A stretch of DNA of 64,000 nt, from positions 1-64,000 of the forward strand of contig NZ_JAHLYP010000014.1 of the NCBI RefSeq assembly GCF_025127995.1, in the 5' to 3' direction. This stretch comes from Synechococcus sp. CS-1332. Lineage in GTDB: Bacteria > Cyanobacteriota > Cyanobacteriia > PCC-6307 > Cyanobiaceae. Below the pieces are notes generated by a model that made no database searches, was not told the origin of the DNA, and saw only the letters and a program-made list of their open reading frames with translations. Every line of letters begins with the position of its first letter. The stretch's first letter is position 1. Made by a program: the position numbers and the translations under genes. This document shows positions 19,103 through 27,930 of the stretch, in pieces.

Positions 19103-20215
19103 TCAGCGCGAGCTGCTGAACAGCTGGTCCCAGACCCCGTTCTTGCCGAAGAAGGTGGCGTTGATCTTGTCCCAGCCGCCGAAGTCGCTGGCCGAGAACA
19201 GTTGCTTCACGGGGGCGAAGCGGCCCTTCACCCGGCTCCAGACGCCGGGACTGACCGGGCGGAAGCCCTCCTCAGCGAAGATCTCCTGGGCCGGTTCGCT
19301 CTGCAGATAGGCGGCCAGGGCTTCGGCGGCCTTGCGGGTGCCTTTGCGGTCCACGTTGCGGTCGACGACGGTCACCGGGCCCTCGATGCGGATGTTCACC
19401 TCAGGCACGATGAAGGGCGCTTTGAGATCACCGGTCCGTTTCGCCAGGATCGCCTCGTTCTCGTAGTTGAGCAGCACGTCGCCCTGGCCGCGCTTGAGGA
19501 ACACATCGCTGGCCTCGCGGGCGTCCTTGGGCAGGTTGTCCACGTTGCGGTAGACGGAGCCCACGTAGGCCTTGGCCTGGGTTTCACTGCCCCCGGTCTG
19601 GCTGATCGAGCCCCAGAGGCCCAGGAAGTTCCAGCGGGCGCCGCCGGAGGTCTTGGGATTGGCCGTCACCACGGTGATGCCGGGCTTGGCCAGATCCGCC
19701 CAGGAGCGAACCCTGCGGGGATTGCCATCGCGGGTGACGAAGGCCACCACCGAGTGGGTGATGATCGAGCCGCCGGGCACGTCCTTCTCCCAGCCTGGCT
19801 GCACCAGGCCCGCCTCCTGGAGCTTGAGAACATCACCGGCCAGGGCCAGGGTGGCCACATCGGCATCGAGGCCGTCAATGATCGCCCGGGTCTGGGAACC
19901 GGAGCCGCCGTAGCTGGTCTTCACCGAGATCGCCTGGCCGGTTCGGGCCTTCCAGTCGGCTTCGAACGTGGGCAGGATCCGAGCGTAGGCCCCCTTGGTC
20001 ACGGCGTAGCTCACCAGCAGCAGCTCCTGGGGAGCACCGCCTGCACCGGCAGCGCCCTCGGGCCGGGGGCTGCAGCCCGTCAGGGCCAGTCCCCCCACCA
20101 GGACAGCGGTCAGGGCGAGGGGGGGGAGTTGCGCGGCCGAAGGGATGAACCACGGTTCTCTGATCGACAATCCGCCAGAGCCTACATCGGTCGCCTGATC
20201 GGCTTCATCACTCAC
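19103..20215 (-). CDS. Sulfate ABC transporter substrate-binding lipoprotein
   Basis: This is a sulfate/thiosulfate-binding protein of the Sbp/CysP family, 370 residues. The family anion-binding segments are present: LLVSYAVTKGAY, TSYGGSGSQTRAIIDGL, HSVVAFVTRDGNP and NPKTSGGARWNFLGLWG. A lipobox ALTGC follows a hydrophobic stretch, but about 25 residues precede it, so the true start may be the TTG at 20170. It lies directly downstream of a second, non-lipoprotein paralog on the same strand with a 36-bp gap, and the two are clearly homologous along their length. It may extend the ligand range or anchor sulfate capture to the membrane. Confidence 0.9.
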   Translation of the reverse strand: MSDEADQATDVGSGGLSIREPWFIPSAAQLPPLALTAVLVGGLALTGCSPRPEGAAGAGGAPQELLLVSYAVTKGAYARILPTFEADWKARTGQAISVKTSYGGSGSQTRAIIDGLDADVATLALAGDVLKLQEAGLVQPGWEKDVPGGSIITHSVVAFVTRDGNPRRVRSWADLAKPGITVVTANPKTSGGARWNFLGLWGSISQTGGSETQAKAYVGSVYRNVDNLPKDAREASDVFLKRGQGDVLLNYENEAILAKRTGDLKAPFIVPEVNIRIEGPVTVVDRNVDRKGTRKAAEALAAYLQSEPAQEIFAEEGFRPVSPGVWSRVKGRFAPVKQLFSASDFGGWDKINATFFGKNGVWDQLFSSSR

Positions 20216-20251
20216 CCCGTCGCGTGCGGGCTCGGGGTGAGCAGGCCGGCC

Positions 20252-21331
20252 TCAGCGGGATTTGGAGAAGATCGAATCCCAGAGCCCTCCTTTGCCGAAG
20301 AACCGCTTGTTGATGGTGTCCCAGCCGCCGAAGTCCTTGGCGGTGAACAGCTTCGAGACCGGAGCAAACCTCCCCTTGGTCTCGGCCCTCACCTTGGCGT
20401 TGATGGGGCGGAATCCTTCCTCGGCAAAGGTCCGCTGGGCTGGTTCGCTGTAAAGGTAACTGGCGAAGGCTTCCGCCACCTTGCGGGTTCCCTTGCGGTC
20501 CACGTTCTTGTCGACCACGGCAATCGGTCCCTCGATCAGGATGTTCGTGGTGGGCACGATGTAGGGGGTTTTCCAGGTGCCGCTCTTCCTGGCCAGGATC
20601 GCTTCGTTCTCATAGTTGAGCAGCACATCACCCTGGTTGCGTTTCACGAAGACGTCGGTCGCCTCCCGGGCATCCTTGGGCAGGGTTTCCACATTGCGAT
20701 AGACGTTCGTCACGAAAGCCCGTGCCTTGGCTTCATTGCCGCCGGTCTCGTTCACCGAGCCCCAGAGGCCCAGGAAGTTCCAGCGGGCGCCGCCGGAGGT
20801 CTTGGGATTGGCGGTGATCACCTCCACATTCTTGTTGTCGAGATCGTTCCAGGTGCGGATCTTCTTAGGGTTGCCCGGCCGCACGAAGAACGCCACCACC
20901 GAGTTGGTGATGATGCTGTTGTTGGGGTTCTCCTTCTCCCAGCCGGGACGGATCAGGCCCGCCTCCTGGAGCTTGAGGGTGTCGGCCGTCAGGGCCAGGC
21001 CCACCACATCCGCCGCCAGGCCGTCGATCACCGCCCGGGTCTGGGAGCCGGAGCCGCCGTAGCTGGTGCGGATGACGACGCTCTGACCGGTCCGCTTCTT
21101 CCAGTCGGCCGTGAATCGGGGAATGATCTTGTCGTAGGCCGCCTTGGTGACGGCGTAGGAGACCAGCAGCAGTTCCTGATTTTTCGCCGGTTGCTGGGCC
21201 TGGGCCTGCAGGGGCAGCAGGGTGCCGGAACCCCCCAGGGCGACGGCGACGGCCAGGGGGGCGGCCACCAGGCCGGGAAGCCACCGGCGGCGAGCGGCTG
21301 GGGTGGTCGGCGAGGAGAACGAACGAAGCAC
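20252..21331 (-). CDS. sbpA: Sulfate ABC transporter substrate-binding protein
   Basis: This periplasmic sulfate-binding protein is 359 residues with an ordinary Sec signal ending near PLQAQAQQ and no lipobox Cys. Conserved family segments are LLVSYAVTKAAYDK, RTSYGGSGSQTRAVIDGL, NSVVAFFVRPGNPKK and NPKTSGGARWNFLGLWG. It is the first gene of a tandem pair of sulfate-binding proteins. The divergent Rrf2 regulator starts 143 bp away and the shared gap should contain the control region. Confidence 0.92.
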   Translation of the reverse strand: MLRSFSSPTTPAARRRWLPGLVAAPLAVAVALGGSGTLLPLQAQAQQPAKNQELLLVSYAVTKAAYDKIIPRFTADWKKRTGQSVVIRTSYGGSGSQTRAVIDGLAADVVGLALTADTLKLQEAGLIRPGWEKENPNNSIITNSVVAFFVRPGNPKKIRTWNDLDNKNVEVITANPKTSGGARWNFLGLWGSVNETGGNEAKARAFVTNVYRNVETLPKDAREATDVFVKRNQGDVLLNYENEAILARKSGTWKTPYIVPTTNILIEGPIAVVDKNVDRKGTRKVAEAFASYLYSEPAQRTFAEEGFRPINAKVRAETKGRFAPVSKLFTAKDFGGWDTINKRFFGKGGLWDSIFSKSR

Positions 21332-21474
21332 GGTTATCCGATGGGTAAACTGTTGAAAACTATCCGGCGTTCCGACAGGTCGATGTAGGGCGGATTACAA
21401 CGGCATGGGCGTGGCAGGCGGCTTGGGCACGGACAGGGGCTGCCACAATCCCCGTAAGACAACCGTGGATTCCC

Positions 21475-21906
21475 TTGCCCTTCAGCGCGAAAACCGGTTA
21501 CGGCCTCGTCTCGCTCATCGAGCTGGCCGCCATCCATTCCCGCGGCGGCGTGCTGCAGGTGGCGGAGATCGCCCAGCGCCAGGACATTCCCGACCGTTAT
21601 CTGGAGCAGATGCTCGCCAGCCTGCGCCGGGGCCAGATCCTGCGCAGCATCCGGGGCCCGAAGGGGGGCTACCAGTTGGCCCGGCCGCCGGCGGAGATCC
21701 GTGTCGATGACGTGGTGAGCTGCCTGGAGGGGGACGTGGCCCCCCGCGCCAGTGGCGAAAGCGCCACTCCCGAATTCGAGGTGCTGGGCCGATTGGAGCA
21801 GCGGCTGGAGGAGGCCCGACTGGGGATTCTCTCGGGCACCACCCTGCAGGATCTGCTCGACCAGCGGGATCACCTGGCCCAGGCCCAGGCCATGTATTTC
21901 ATCTGA
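21475..21906 (+). CDS. Rrf2-family transcriptional regulator
   Basis: This 143-residue winged-helix regulator has the Rrf2 layout: FSAKTGYGLVSLIELA at the N-terminus, a recognition region QVAEIAQRQDIPDRYLEQMLASL, and the wing IRGPKGGYQLARPP. Members with cluster-binding Cys (IscR, NsrR) have three Cys in the middle; here only one Cys is present (VVSCLEG), so an iron-sulfur sensor role is unlikely. CymR-type members control sulfur metabolism. The start is a TTG at 21475, which gives the usual family N-terminus. It is divergent from sbpA and is a candidate regulator of sulfate uptake. Confidence 0.85.
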   Translation: MPFSAKTGYGLVSLIELAAIHSRGGVLQVAEIAQRQDIPDRYLEQMLASLRRGQILRSIRGPKGGYQLARPPAEIRVDDVVSCLEGDVAPRASGESATPEFEVLGRLEQRLEEARLGILSGTTLQDLLDQRDHLAQAQAMYFI

Positions 21907-21933
21907 GGACCAAGCTCGGATCGTTAAATAGAC

Positions 21934-21955
21934 CACATTGTCGATGGGGAATGTG
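21934..21955. promoter_or_regulatory. Inverted repeat between two regulators, possible operator
   Basis: CACATT and AATGTG form a 6-bp inverted repeat separated by 10 bases, about 130 bp upstream of the Crp-type regulator. The arrangement resembles a degenerate Crp-family site. It is short and could be chance. Confidence 0.25.
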
Positions 21956-22081
21956 AGGTATGGTGTTGGGGTCCCCGCAGGCTCCCCATGTGCTGTTGTC
22001 GGCGAATGCCTGTTGCCAGCGGATCGCTGGCCGTTTGCCCTGCCCAGATGACCCCGACCCCATCCCTTCTTTCCTGCGGCC

Positions 22082-22633
22082 ATGACCACCTCACGCCCAC
22101 CCCAGGCTCTCCGCCTCACGCTCCTGCCCCATGACGTCCTGCCCGATGGGCTGCACTGGAGAATCCAGGACGGCTACATCCGCACCGCGTCCCACGACGA
22201 GGAAGGCGAGTCCTTCACCCTGGGTCTCTGGGGCCCGGGCGACTGGGTGACCAATGCCTACTCAGCCCTGCGGCCGGTGGAGATCCAGTGCCTGTCCACC
22301 GTCGTGGTGGAGCAGGGCCATCCCAGCGAGGCCGAGATCCTCGCTTTTCTGCACCACCAGATCCGCAACACCGAAGAACTGTTCGAGATCAACCGGGTCC
22401 GGGGCGCCGACTCGCGGCTGCTGAGGCTGCTGCGCTGGATCGGCATCCGCTTCGGGCAGGTGAGCAGCCGCGGCTACCGGCTGTCCCTGCGGGACATGAA
22501 CCTCACCCATCAGGCCCTGGCGGAGATCTGCGGCCTCACCCGGGTGACGGTCACCAAGACCCTCAACCATTTCAAGCGCCTCGGCCTGCTGCATCAGGTG
22601 AGTGACACCGACCTGATGGTCAGCATCCCCTGA
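22082..22633 (+). CDS. cysR: Crp/Fnr-family regulator, probable CysR
   Basis: This 183-residue regulator has a reduced cNMP-fold sensor half and a C-terminal helix-turn-helix at about 141-171 (LTHQALAEICGLTRVTVTKT). The sensor half (FTLGLWGPGDWV) lacks the Arg-Ser phosphate-binding cassette of true cAMP receptors. In Synechococcus elongatus a Crp-family protein, CysR, encoded within the sulfate-permease cluster, is needed for the response to sulfur starvation. Location and size make this the likely orthologue, but that is inference. It lies between the Rrf2 gene and the cysA/cysTW genes. Confidence 0.75.
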   Translation: MTTSRPPQALRLTLLPHDVLPDGLHWRIQDGYIRTASHDEEGESFTLGLWGPGDWVTNAYSALRPVEIQCLSTVVVEQGHPSEAEILAFLHHQIRNTEELFEINRVRGADSRLLRLLRWIGIRFGQVSSRGYRLSLRDMNLTHQALAEICGLTRVTVTKTLNHFKRLGLLHQVSDTDLMVSIP

Positions 22634-22713
22634 GGCGCCAGAGAGATTTCGCACCCCTTCTCAACCCCCACCCATCCTTTCCAACACCCATCCATCCCAG
22701 CACCCCGATACCC

Positions 22714-22866
22714 ATGGCCGCCCAGTACTTCCGCTCCAGGCTCAGCGAGCCCCAGCCCCAGCGCTTCACCCTCGTCTTCCGCAACGGTGAGCTGCTGCGC
22801 CACCAGGACCCCCTGGCCGTCGCCCAGTACCTCGCCGATGCCCGGCTTGCGGCTCAGATCGAATAA
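22714..22866 (+). CDS. 50-residue small protein in the sulfate-uptake cluster
   Basis: The frame starts [13 protein letters not shown] and ends RLAAQIE with a TAA stop. It is basic and then helical, with [17 protein letters not shown] in the middle. The ATG is followed by codon use normal for this genome. Its 3' end overlaps the convergent cysA gene by 13 bp. Small proteins of similar size are encoded within cyanobacterial sulfate-permease clusters (for example in Synechocystis), which supports it being real. Function is unknown; an accessory or regulatory peptide of the transporter is a guess. Confidence 0.55.
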   Translation: MAAQYFRSRLSEPQPQRFTLVFRNGELLRHQDPLAVAQYLADARLAAQIE

Positions 22867-23876
22867 TCCGGCTGGAAGGCGTGGGCCTGGCGGCTGATCA
22901 CATGCAGTCGGTCGCCGGGCTTCAGGTTGTCGTAGTCGACCTCCTCACGGGGGAACTGGGCCACCACCACTTCTTCCGTGTCAAGCACCAGTTCCGCCTG
23001 CAGGTCGCGGCCCATGTGGGTGAGGCGCCGCAGGCGTGCCGGAACGGTGCCCGGCTGGGGAGTGGCATGCACCTGCACGTGGTGGGGGCGAACGAAGATC
23101 CGCCCGTCCGACGGCAGCGGCGGCACGGCATCGCGCCGCACGGGCAGGGCGCCGCTGGGTAGCTCGTTGACGGCGCCCACGAAGCTCATCACGAAGGGGG
23201 AGGCTGGATGGTCGTAGATCTCTGCAGGAGAGCCGATCTGCTCCACCCGCCCTTCGTTCATCACCACGATCCGATCGGCCACCTCCATGGCTTCCTCCTG
23301 GTCGTGGGTCACGATCACGGTGGTGACGTGCATCTCGTCGTGGAGATTGCGCAACCAGGCGCGCAGCTCCTTGCGCACCTTGGCATCGAGGGCGCTGAAG
23401 GGTTCATCGAGCAGCAGCACCTGGGGCTGCACCGCCAGGGCCCGGGCCAGGGCCACCCGCTGGCGCTGGCCGCCGGAGAGCTGGGAGGGGAAGCGGCTGC
23501 CATAGCCCCGCAGGTGCACCAGGTCGAGCAGCTCGTCCACCCGGCGGCGGATCGCCTCGGGCTTCCAGCGGCGCAGCTCGAGGCCGAAGGCCACGTTGCG
23601 GCGCACATTGCGGTGCTTGAACAGGGCGAAGTGCTGGAACACGAAGCCCACCTGGCGCTCCTGCACCGAGCGCTCGGTGGCCTCCTCGCCGGTGATCCAG
23701 ATGCGACCGACATCGGCCTCCTCCAGGCCAGCGATCAGGCGCAGCAGGGTGCTCTTGCCCGATCCGGACGGCCCCAGCAGGGCCACCAGGGAGCCGCTTT
23801 CCACGTCGACGCTGACGTCGTCCACGGCGCGGAAATCGCCGAAGCTCTTGCTGACGTTGGCGACGCGAATGCCCAT
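22854..23876 (-). CDS. cysA: Sulfate/thiosulfate ABC transporter ATPase CysA
   Basis: This 340-residue ATPase drives sulfate import with CysT and CysW. Walker [14 protein letters not shown], the Q-loop region [11 protein letters not shown], the signature [15 protein letters not shown], Walker [14 protein letters not shown] and the switch VTHDQEEA are all present. A C-terminal TOBE-like domain follows, with [10 protein letters not shown]. The [19 protein letters not shown] stretch is typical of sulfate rather than molybdate ATPases. The gene is divergent from cysT, unlike the co-oriented arrangement in many bacteria. Confidence 0.93.
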   Translation of the reverse strand: MGIRVANVSKSFGDFRAVDDVSVDVESGSLVALLGPSGSGKSTLLRLIAGLEEADVGRIWITGEEATERSVQERQVGFVFQHFALFKHRNVRRNVAFGLELRRWKPEAIRRRVDELLDLVHLRGYGSRFPSQLSGGQRQRVALARALAVQPQVLLLDEPFSALDAKVRKELRAWLRNLHDEMHVTTVIVTHDQEEAMEVADRIVVMNEGRVEQIGSPAEIYDHPASPFVMSFVGAVNELPSGALPVRRDAVPPLPSDGRIFVRPHHVQVHATPQPGTVPARLRRLTHMGRDLQAELVLDTEEVVVAQFPREEVDYDNLKPGDRLHVISRQAHAFQPDYSI

Positions 23877-23992
23877 CGGAGCGGCCTGGGTGGCGGTGGA
23901 GTGCCGACTATACCGGTAAACACACCGCTGAACCGCGCTTTAAGCCGGCTACGGTGATACGGTCAGCGCCACCCCGCCGATCCGGCGCCCCG

Positions 23993-24844
23993 ATGACCCC
24001 CGCCCCGCTGCGCCGCTGGCGCCCGCCTGCCCTGAGCCTGCCCAGCTGGCCCTGGCGCATCACCTGGACCTACCTGGGCCTGATCCTCTTCCTGCCCCTG
24101 GGGGCCATGCTGCTCAAGGCCGCCCGCGTGGGGCCCGTCGGGTTCTGGGAGATGGCCACAACCCCGGAGGCCCTCGCCACCTACCGGGTCAGCTTCGGCC
24201 TCGCCCTGGTGGCCAGCCTGATCAATGGTGTGTTCGGTCTGGTGGTGGCCTCGGCCCTGGTGCGCAGCCGCTTTCCCGGCCAGCGGCTGCTGGATGCCCT
24301 GATCGATCTGCCCTTCGCCCTGCCCACCGCCGTGGCCGGGTTGGCGCTCACGGCCGTGTACAGCACCAACGGCTGGCTGGGGCAACCGCTGAATGAGGCC
24401 TTCGGCCTCAAGGTGGCCTTTGCCGCCCCCGGGGTGACGGTGGCGATGGTGTTCATCTCGCTGCCCTTCGTGGTGCGGACGGTGGAGCCTGTGCTGCGTT
24501 CCCTGGAGAAGGAGCAGGAGGAAGCCTCCTGGTGCCTGGGGGCCTCGCCATTGCAGACCACCGTGCGGGTGGTGCTGCCCCAGCTGCTGCCGGCGATCCT
24601 CGGCGGGGTGGCCCAGGGCTACAGCCGGGCCGTGGGGGAATACGGCTCGGTGGTGATGATCTCCAGCAACGTGCCCTTCAAGGACCTGATCACCCCCACC
24701 CTGATCATCCAGAAACTCGAGGAGTACGACTTTGAGGCCGCCACCGTGATCGGTTCGGTGATGTTGATCTTCTCCCTGTTCAGCCTGCTGGTGATCAATC
24801 TGCTGCAGGTCTGGGGCCAGCGCTACCAGGGCAATCAGGCCTGA
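23993..24844 (+). CDS. cysT: Sulfate ABC transporter permease CysT
   Basis: This inner-membrane subunit has 283 residues from ATG 23993 (an upstream in-frame start at 23954 would add 13 residues). It has six membrane helices and the EAA coupling loop EEASWCLGASPLQTTVRVVLPQLLPAILGG. IDLPFALPTAVAGLALTA and the tail region SRAVGEYGSVVMISSN are hallmark CysT segments. It pairs with CysW, whose gene begins 36 bp downstream, and is divergent from cysA. Confidence 0.92.
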   Translation: MTPAPLRRWRPPALSLPSWPWRITWTYLGLILFLPLGAMLLKAARVGPVGFWEMATTPEALATYRVSFGLALVASLINGVFGLVVASALVRSRFPGQRLLDALIDLPFALPTAVAGLALTAVYSTNGWLGQPLNEAFGLKVAFAAPGVTVAMVFISLPFVVRTVEPVLRSLEKEQEEASWCLGASPLQTTVRVVLPQLLPAILGGVAQGYSRAVGEYGSVVMISSNVPFKDLITPTLIIQKLEEYDFEAATVIGSVMLIFSLFSLLVINLLQVWGQRYQGNQA

Positions 24845-24880
24845 TTTCCCTCCAGCTCCTTTTCTGCTGTTTCGACCGCC

Positions 24881-25786
24881 ATGACCATCGTCGTCCCCAC
24901 CCTGGAGACCCCCAGGCCCACTCCCGAACCAGGGAAAAGGTCACGCCGCCGAGGCCTCGACCTGCCGGGGATCCTGATACCGCTGATCGCCTGCCTCTAT
25001 GTGGGGGTGGTGATCCTGCTGCCGGCCCTGAGTGTGGTGGTCTCGGCCTTCGCCAAGGGGGTGGGCCCCTTCCTGGAGAACTTCCGTTCCCCAGAACTGC
25101 TCTCGGCCCTGAGGCTCACCCTGTTCGCCACCGCCGTGGCCGTGCCCTGCAACGTCATCTTCGGGCTGGCTGCAGCCACCGCCATCGCCCGCCGTGAGTT
25201 TCGCGGCAAGGCGTTGCTGCTCAGCGTCATCGACCTGCCCTTCTCGATCTCGCCGGTGGTGGTGGGCCTGATGCTGGTGCTGCTCTACAGCCCCAACCAC
25301 GGGTTGCTGGGGGGTGTGGTGGACAGTCTGGGCTGGCGCATCATCTTCTCCTGGCCGGGAATCGTGCTGGCCACGATCATCGTCACTTTCCCGTTCATGG
25401 CCCGGGAGGTGATCCCGTTGCTGGAGGAGGAGGGCTGGGACCAGGAGGAGGCCGCCCGCACCCTCGGCGCCACGGACTGGCAGGTGTTCTGGAAGGTGAC
25501 GCTCCCCTCGGTGCGCTGGGCCGCCCTCTATGGCCTGATCCTCACCACCGCCAGGGCCCTGGGGGAATTCGGGGCCGTGGCGGTAGTCAGCGGCAACATC
25601 GAGGGCCAGACCCAGACCCTGCCACTGTTCGTGGAGGACGCCTACAAGAACTACCAGACCGAACTGGCCTTCGGCGCGGCGATGGTGCTGGGGGGTGTGG
25701 CGATCGTGTCGTTGCTGCTCAAGATCCTGGTGGAGCAGGTCCTGGAGCAGGACAAGAAGGCGAGCCGGATGGAGCAGGAGGGCTGA
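24881..25786 (+). CDS. cysW: Sulfate ABC transporter permease CysW
   Basis: This is the second sulfate permease, 301 residues with six helices. The family marks VIDLPFSISPVVVGLMLVLLY, the EAA loop EEAARTLGATDWQVFWKVTLPSV, and ARALGEFGAVAVVSGNI are present. The last residues after helix six are charged (QVLEQDKKASRM). It completes the CysA-CysT-CysW transporter served by the two binding proteins nearby. Sequence composition drops in GC immediately after its stop codon. Confidence 0.93.
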   Translation: MTIVVPTLETPRPTPEPGKRSRRRGLDLPGILIPLIACLYVGVVILLPALSVVVSAFAKGVGPFLENFRSPELLSALRLTLFATAVAVPCNVIFGLAAATAIARREFRGKALLLSVIDLPFSISPVVVGLMLVLLYSPNHGLLGGVVDSLGWRIIFSWPGIVLATIIVTFPFMAREVIPLLEEEGWDQEEAARTLGATDWQVFWKVTLPSVRWAALYGLILTTARALGEFGAVAVVSGNIEGQTQTLPLFVEDAYKNYQTELAFGAAMVLGGVAIVSLLLKILVEQVLEQDKKASRMEQEG

Positions 25787-25981
25787 GGCGTGTTCCTTTC
25801 GCCTGGCAGCACGAAATTCCAATCGCGACCGGTCGACGGATGGTATGCGATGAACATGGCATGAAATAGATCCTGCCTGCCACTCCTTTACTTTCAACCA
25901 GTCACCAATTTGCTTTCTCCGTCATCTCGAAGAACGGTCGCCATAATGATAGGCTGGTCATCCTCTTGATATGAGGCTGGT

Positions 25982-27001
25982 GTGGCCAAGGATGACATCA
26001 TTGACCTGATGAAGGGAAGGAGAATTCTGATCCATGTGGGCCTCCATAAAACGGCTTCAACATTTCTGCAGCAGAAAGTATTTCCCTCATTCACTCAGTA
26101 TGAATTTCTTGGCAAGTCGTACCTGGGCTACAACTCCGCGTTCAATCGCCTAATCTATGGGGACGACACCCTGTATCAGAGTTCAGAGATTCGCCAAGAG
26201 TTGAGGTTGATTTGCGATCGCATGGTGTCTACTGGCGCATCGGGTTTGATCCTTTCTGAGGAGGAGTTCTCCGGGCATCCCGAGTACAATTATATGAACC
26301 GGGGTACGGTGGCACGAAGACTGGCCGAGATTTTTCCAAACGCAGAAATTCTACTCGTCCTACGTGGCCAGCTGGATATGATCTGCTCTTTGTACAATCA
26401 GTTCGTGAAAGTGGGGCGTTTCACAGGACATCTGGATCGGAATTTCCTCCATTCTTCCCACGAAGGGATGACCTTGGCTGAATGGTTTGATGGTAAAAAT
26501 CCACACATCAGCGGTAGGTTTATCAATCATCAGTCTTTCATGATACCTGATCATTTCCGATACTCGGCCATCTATTCTTTCTATGCAAGTCTCTTCCCGA
26601 AGGTGCATGTCCTTCTTTTCGAGGAGCTCCAGGCAGCCCCGATGATCTTCATGGGCAAGCTTGCATCCATCCTTTCGGCTCCTCTCCCGGAATCGCTTCT
26701 TGCTCCCGTCATGTATCGAGAGCTTGTCAATGAAGGAGTATCATCTCGGCGACTCAACGCGCTTCTTCTCTACCATCGTCTGGTCCAGTTGGGTCTGCCC
26801 TTGCGCCAGGGAAGGAGATTGGACCGACTGATGCAGTTTCTGACAGGGTTCATGCCTGATCGAAGTGCAATGGGCCGCGAGTATGTTGCCAGGCAATTGC
26901 GTGATCGGGATGTCGTCGCCGATAATCAACGCTTGGATGACCTGCTTAGCCTTGGCATGGGCCGATTCTCCAAACAATATTTCGATTTGCCCTTCGGATG
27001 A
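25982..27001 (+). CDS. Sulfotransferase-like protein
   Basis: This is a 339-residue cytosolic protein with a P-loop-like 5'-phosphosulfate-binding motif near the N-terminus (HVGLHKTASTFLQQ), typical of PAPS-dependent carbohydrate sulfotransferases. A 3'-phosphate-binding-like segment may be LLVLRGQLDMICSLYNQFV, where Arg and Ser follow a beta strand. It would move sulfate from PAPS to a glycan hydroxyl. The GTG start at 25982 is tentative; MKGRRILIHVG at 26009 is an alternative. The DNA is clearly lower in GC than the cys genes, which suggests acquisition by transfer. It begins about 200 bp after cysW. Confidence 0.75.
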   Translation: MAKDDIIDLMKGRRILIHVGLHKTASTFLQQKVFPSFTQYEFLGKSYLGYNSAFNRLIYGDDTLYQSSEIRQELRLICDRMVSTGASGLILSEEEFSGHPEYNYMNRGTVARRLAEIFPNAEILLVLRGQLDMICSLYNQFVKVGRFTGHLDRNFLHSSHEGMTLAEWFDGKNPHISGRFINHQSFMIPDHFRYSAIYSFYASLFPKVHVLLFEELQAAPMIFMGKLASILSAPLPESLLAPVMYRELVNEGVSSRRLNALLLYHRLVQLGLPLRQGRRLDRLMQFLTGFMPDRSAMGREYVARQLRDRDVVADNQRLDDLLSLGMGRFSKQYFDLPFG

Positions 27002-27090
27002 ATAGAAGCGGGCTCTTTGGCAGGCATTCATCTCCGAAGTCTCGTCCAGGTCCAAGAGTCGTTGCCAATACGATCACAATCCCTTAAGCT

Positions 27091-27930
27091 TTGAAAAGGG
27101 AAGAGGTTTCCATCTTGGAATGGGAAGAGCTTCAGCGAGCTCCCGCCTTCTGCATCAATCTGGAGCGCCGTGACGATCGCCGTGAGGGGTTGCTCGATCG
27201 GCTCCGGGGCGCCGGCTTTGAGCAAGTTTCGATCTGGCCTGCGGTGGATGCCCAATCGGAGAATCTCGAAGCGCTCTTCGAGACCCACGGGCTGGGAACA
27301 CTGATCGATGTGGATCGATTTCCGGCCCGCCGTGGTTCCCAGGGGGCGTTGCTCTCCCATCTTGGTCTGCTGGCCCATGCCATCCAGCACGAGCTGCCAT
27401 TGGTCCATATCTTTGAGGATGATGTTGTCTTTCCTCCCATCTGGACAAGCCATGCAGAGGCGTTTTATCGCGCCACCCCAATGGATTGGGATGTCCTCTT
27501 TCTCGGCTCCCAGCTCCTTTACAAGCATCTGCCCACCCCAAGTCTTTTTCGCTTTCTCCAGCGACATCCTCGCCTGAAGTCAGCCTCCAGCCGAGTGATT
27601 TCTCGGCCAACGCAGCTGCTTCAGGACATCGTGCGCTGCCCCCTGTTCTGCACCCATGCTTACACCCTGACCCAGGCAGGCTGCCGCCTGTTGTATGGCT
27701 GGCTCACCAGCCAACCTGTGGTCTACGGGTATGACTACATGATCTGCGATGGCATGAGGAACTCCTCCCGTGTCAGCCCTTTGCCGCTGAAGTGGTACGC
27801 CTGGAACAGCCTGAGGTTGTTCCCCGATGAACCCTCCAGAGGTGTGGATCCAGCCATCACCCAGCGCAACCGGGGCCTGGTCTTTCAGTTGGAGGAGGAT
27901 GGGCCCCTCTGGGGGGGAGACAAGCTCTAG
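27091..27930 (+). CDS. Glycosyltransferase family 25 protein
   Basis: This 279-residue protein has the GT25 (LOS/LPS galactosyltransferase) layout: AFCINLERRDDRREGL at the start, GSQGALLSHLGLLAHAI, and the metal-binding HIFEDDVVFPP in the middle. GT25 enzymes usually add galactose or a related sugar to surface glycans. No ATG lies near the predicted N-terminus: TTG 27091 or TTG 27115 are the candidates. It overlaps the convergent glf gene by 4 bp at the 3' end and is part of the glycan island. Confidence 0.8.
   Translation: MKREEVSILEWEELQRAPAFCINLERRDDRREGLLDRLRGAGFEQVSIWPAVDAQSENLEALFETHGLGTLIDVDRFPARRGSQGALLSHLGLLAHAIQHELPLVHIFEDDVVFPPIWTSHAEAFYRATPMDWDVLFLGSQLLYKHLPTPSLFRFLQRHPRLKSASSRVISRPTQLLQDIVRCPLFCTHAYTLTQAGCRLLYGWLTSQPVVYGYDYMICDGMRNSSRVSPLPLKWYAWNSLRLFPDEPSRGVDPAITQRNRGLVFQLEEDGPLWGGDKL

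Noticed and set aside
18959-21388. Plus-strand frame of about 809 codons
   Set aside because: It is antisense to two sulfate-binding protein genes and shows mirrored repetition from their homology, not a real protein.
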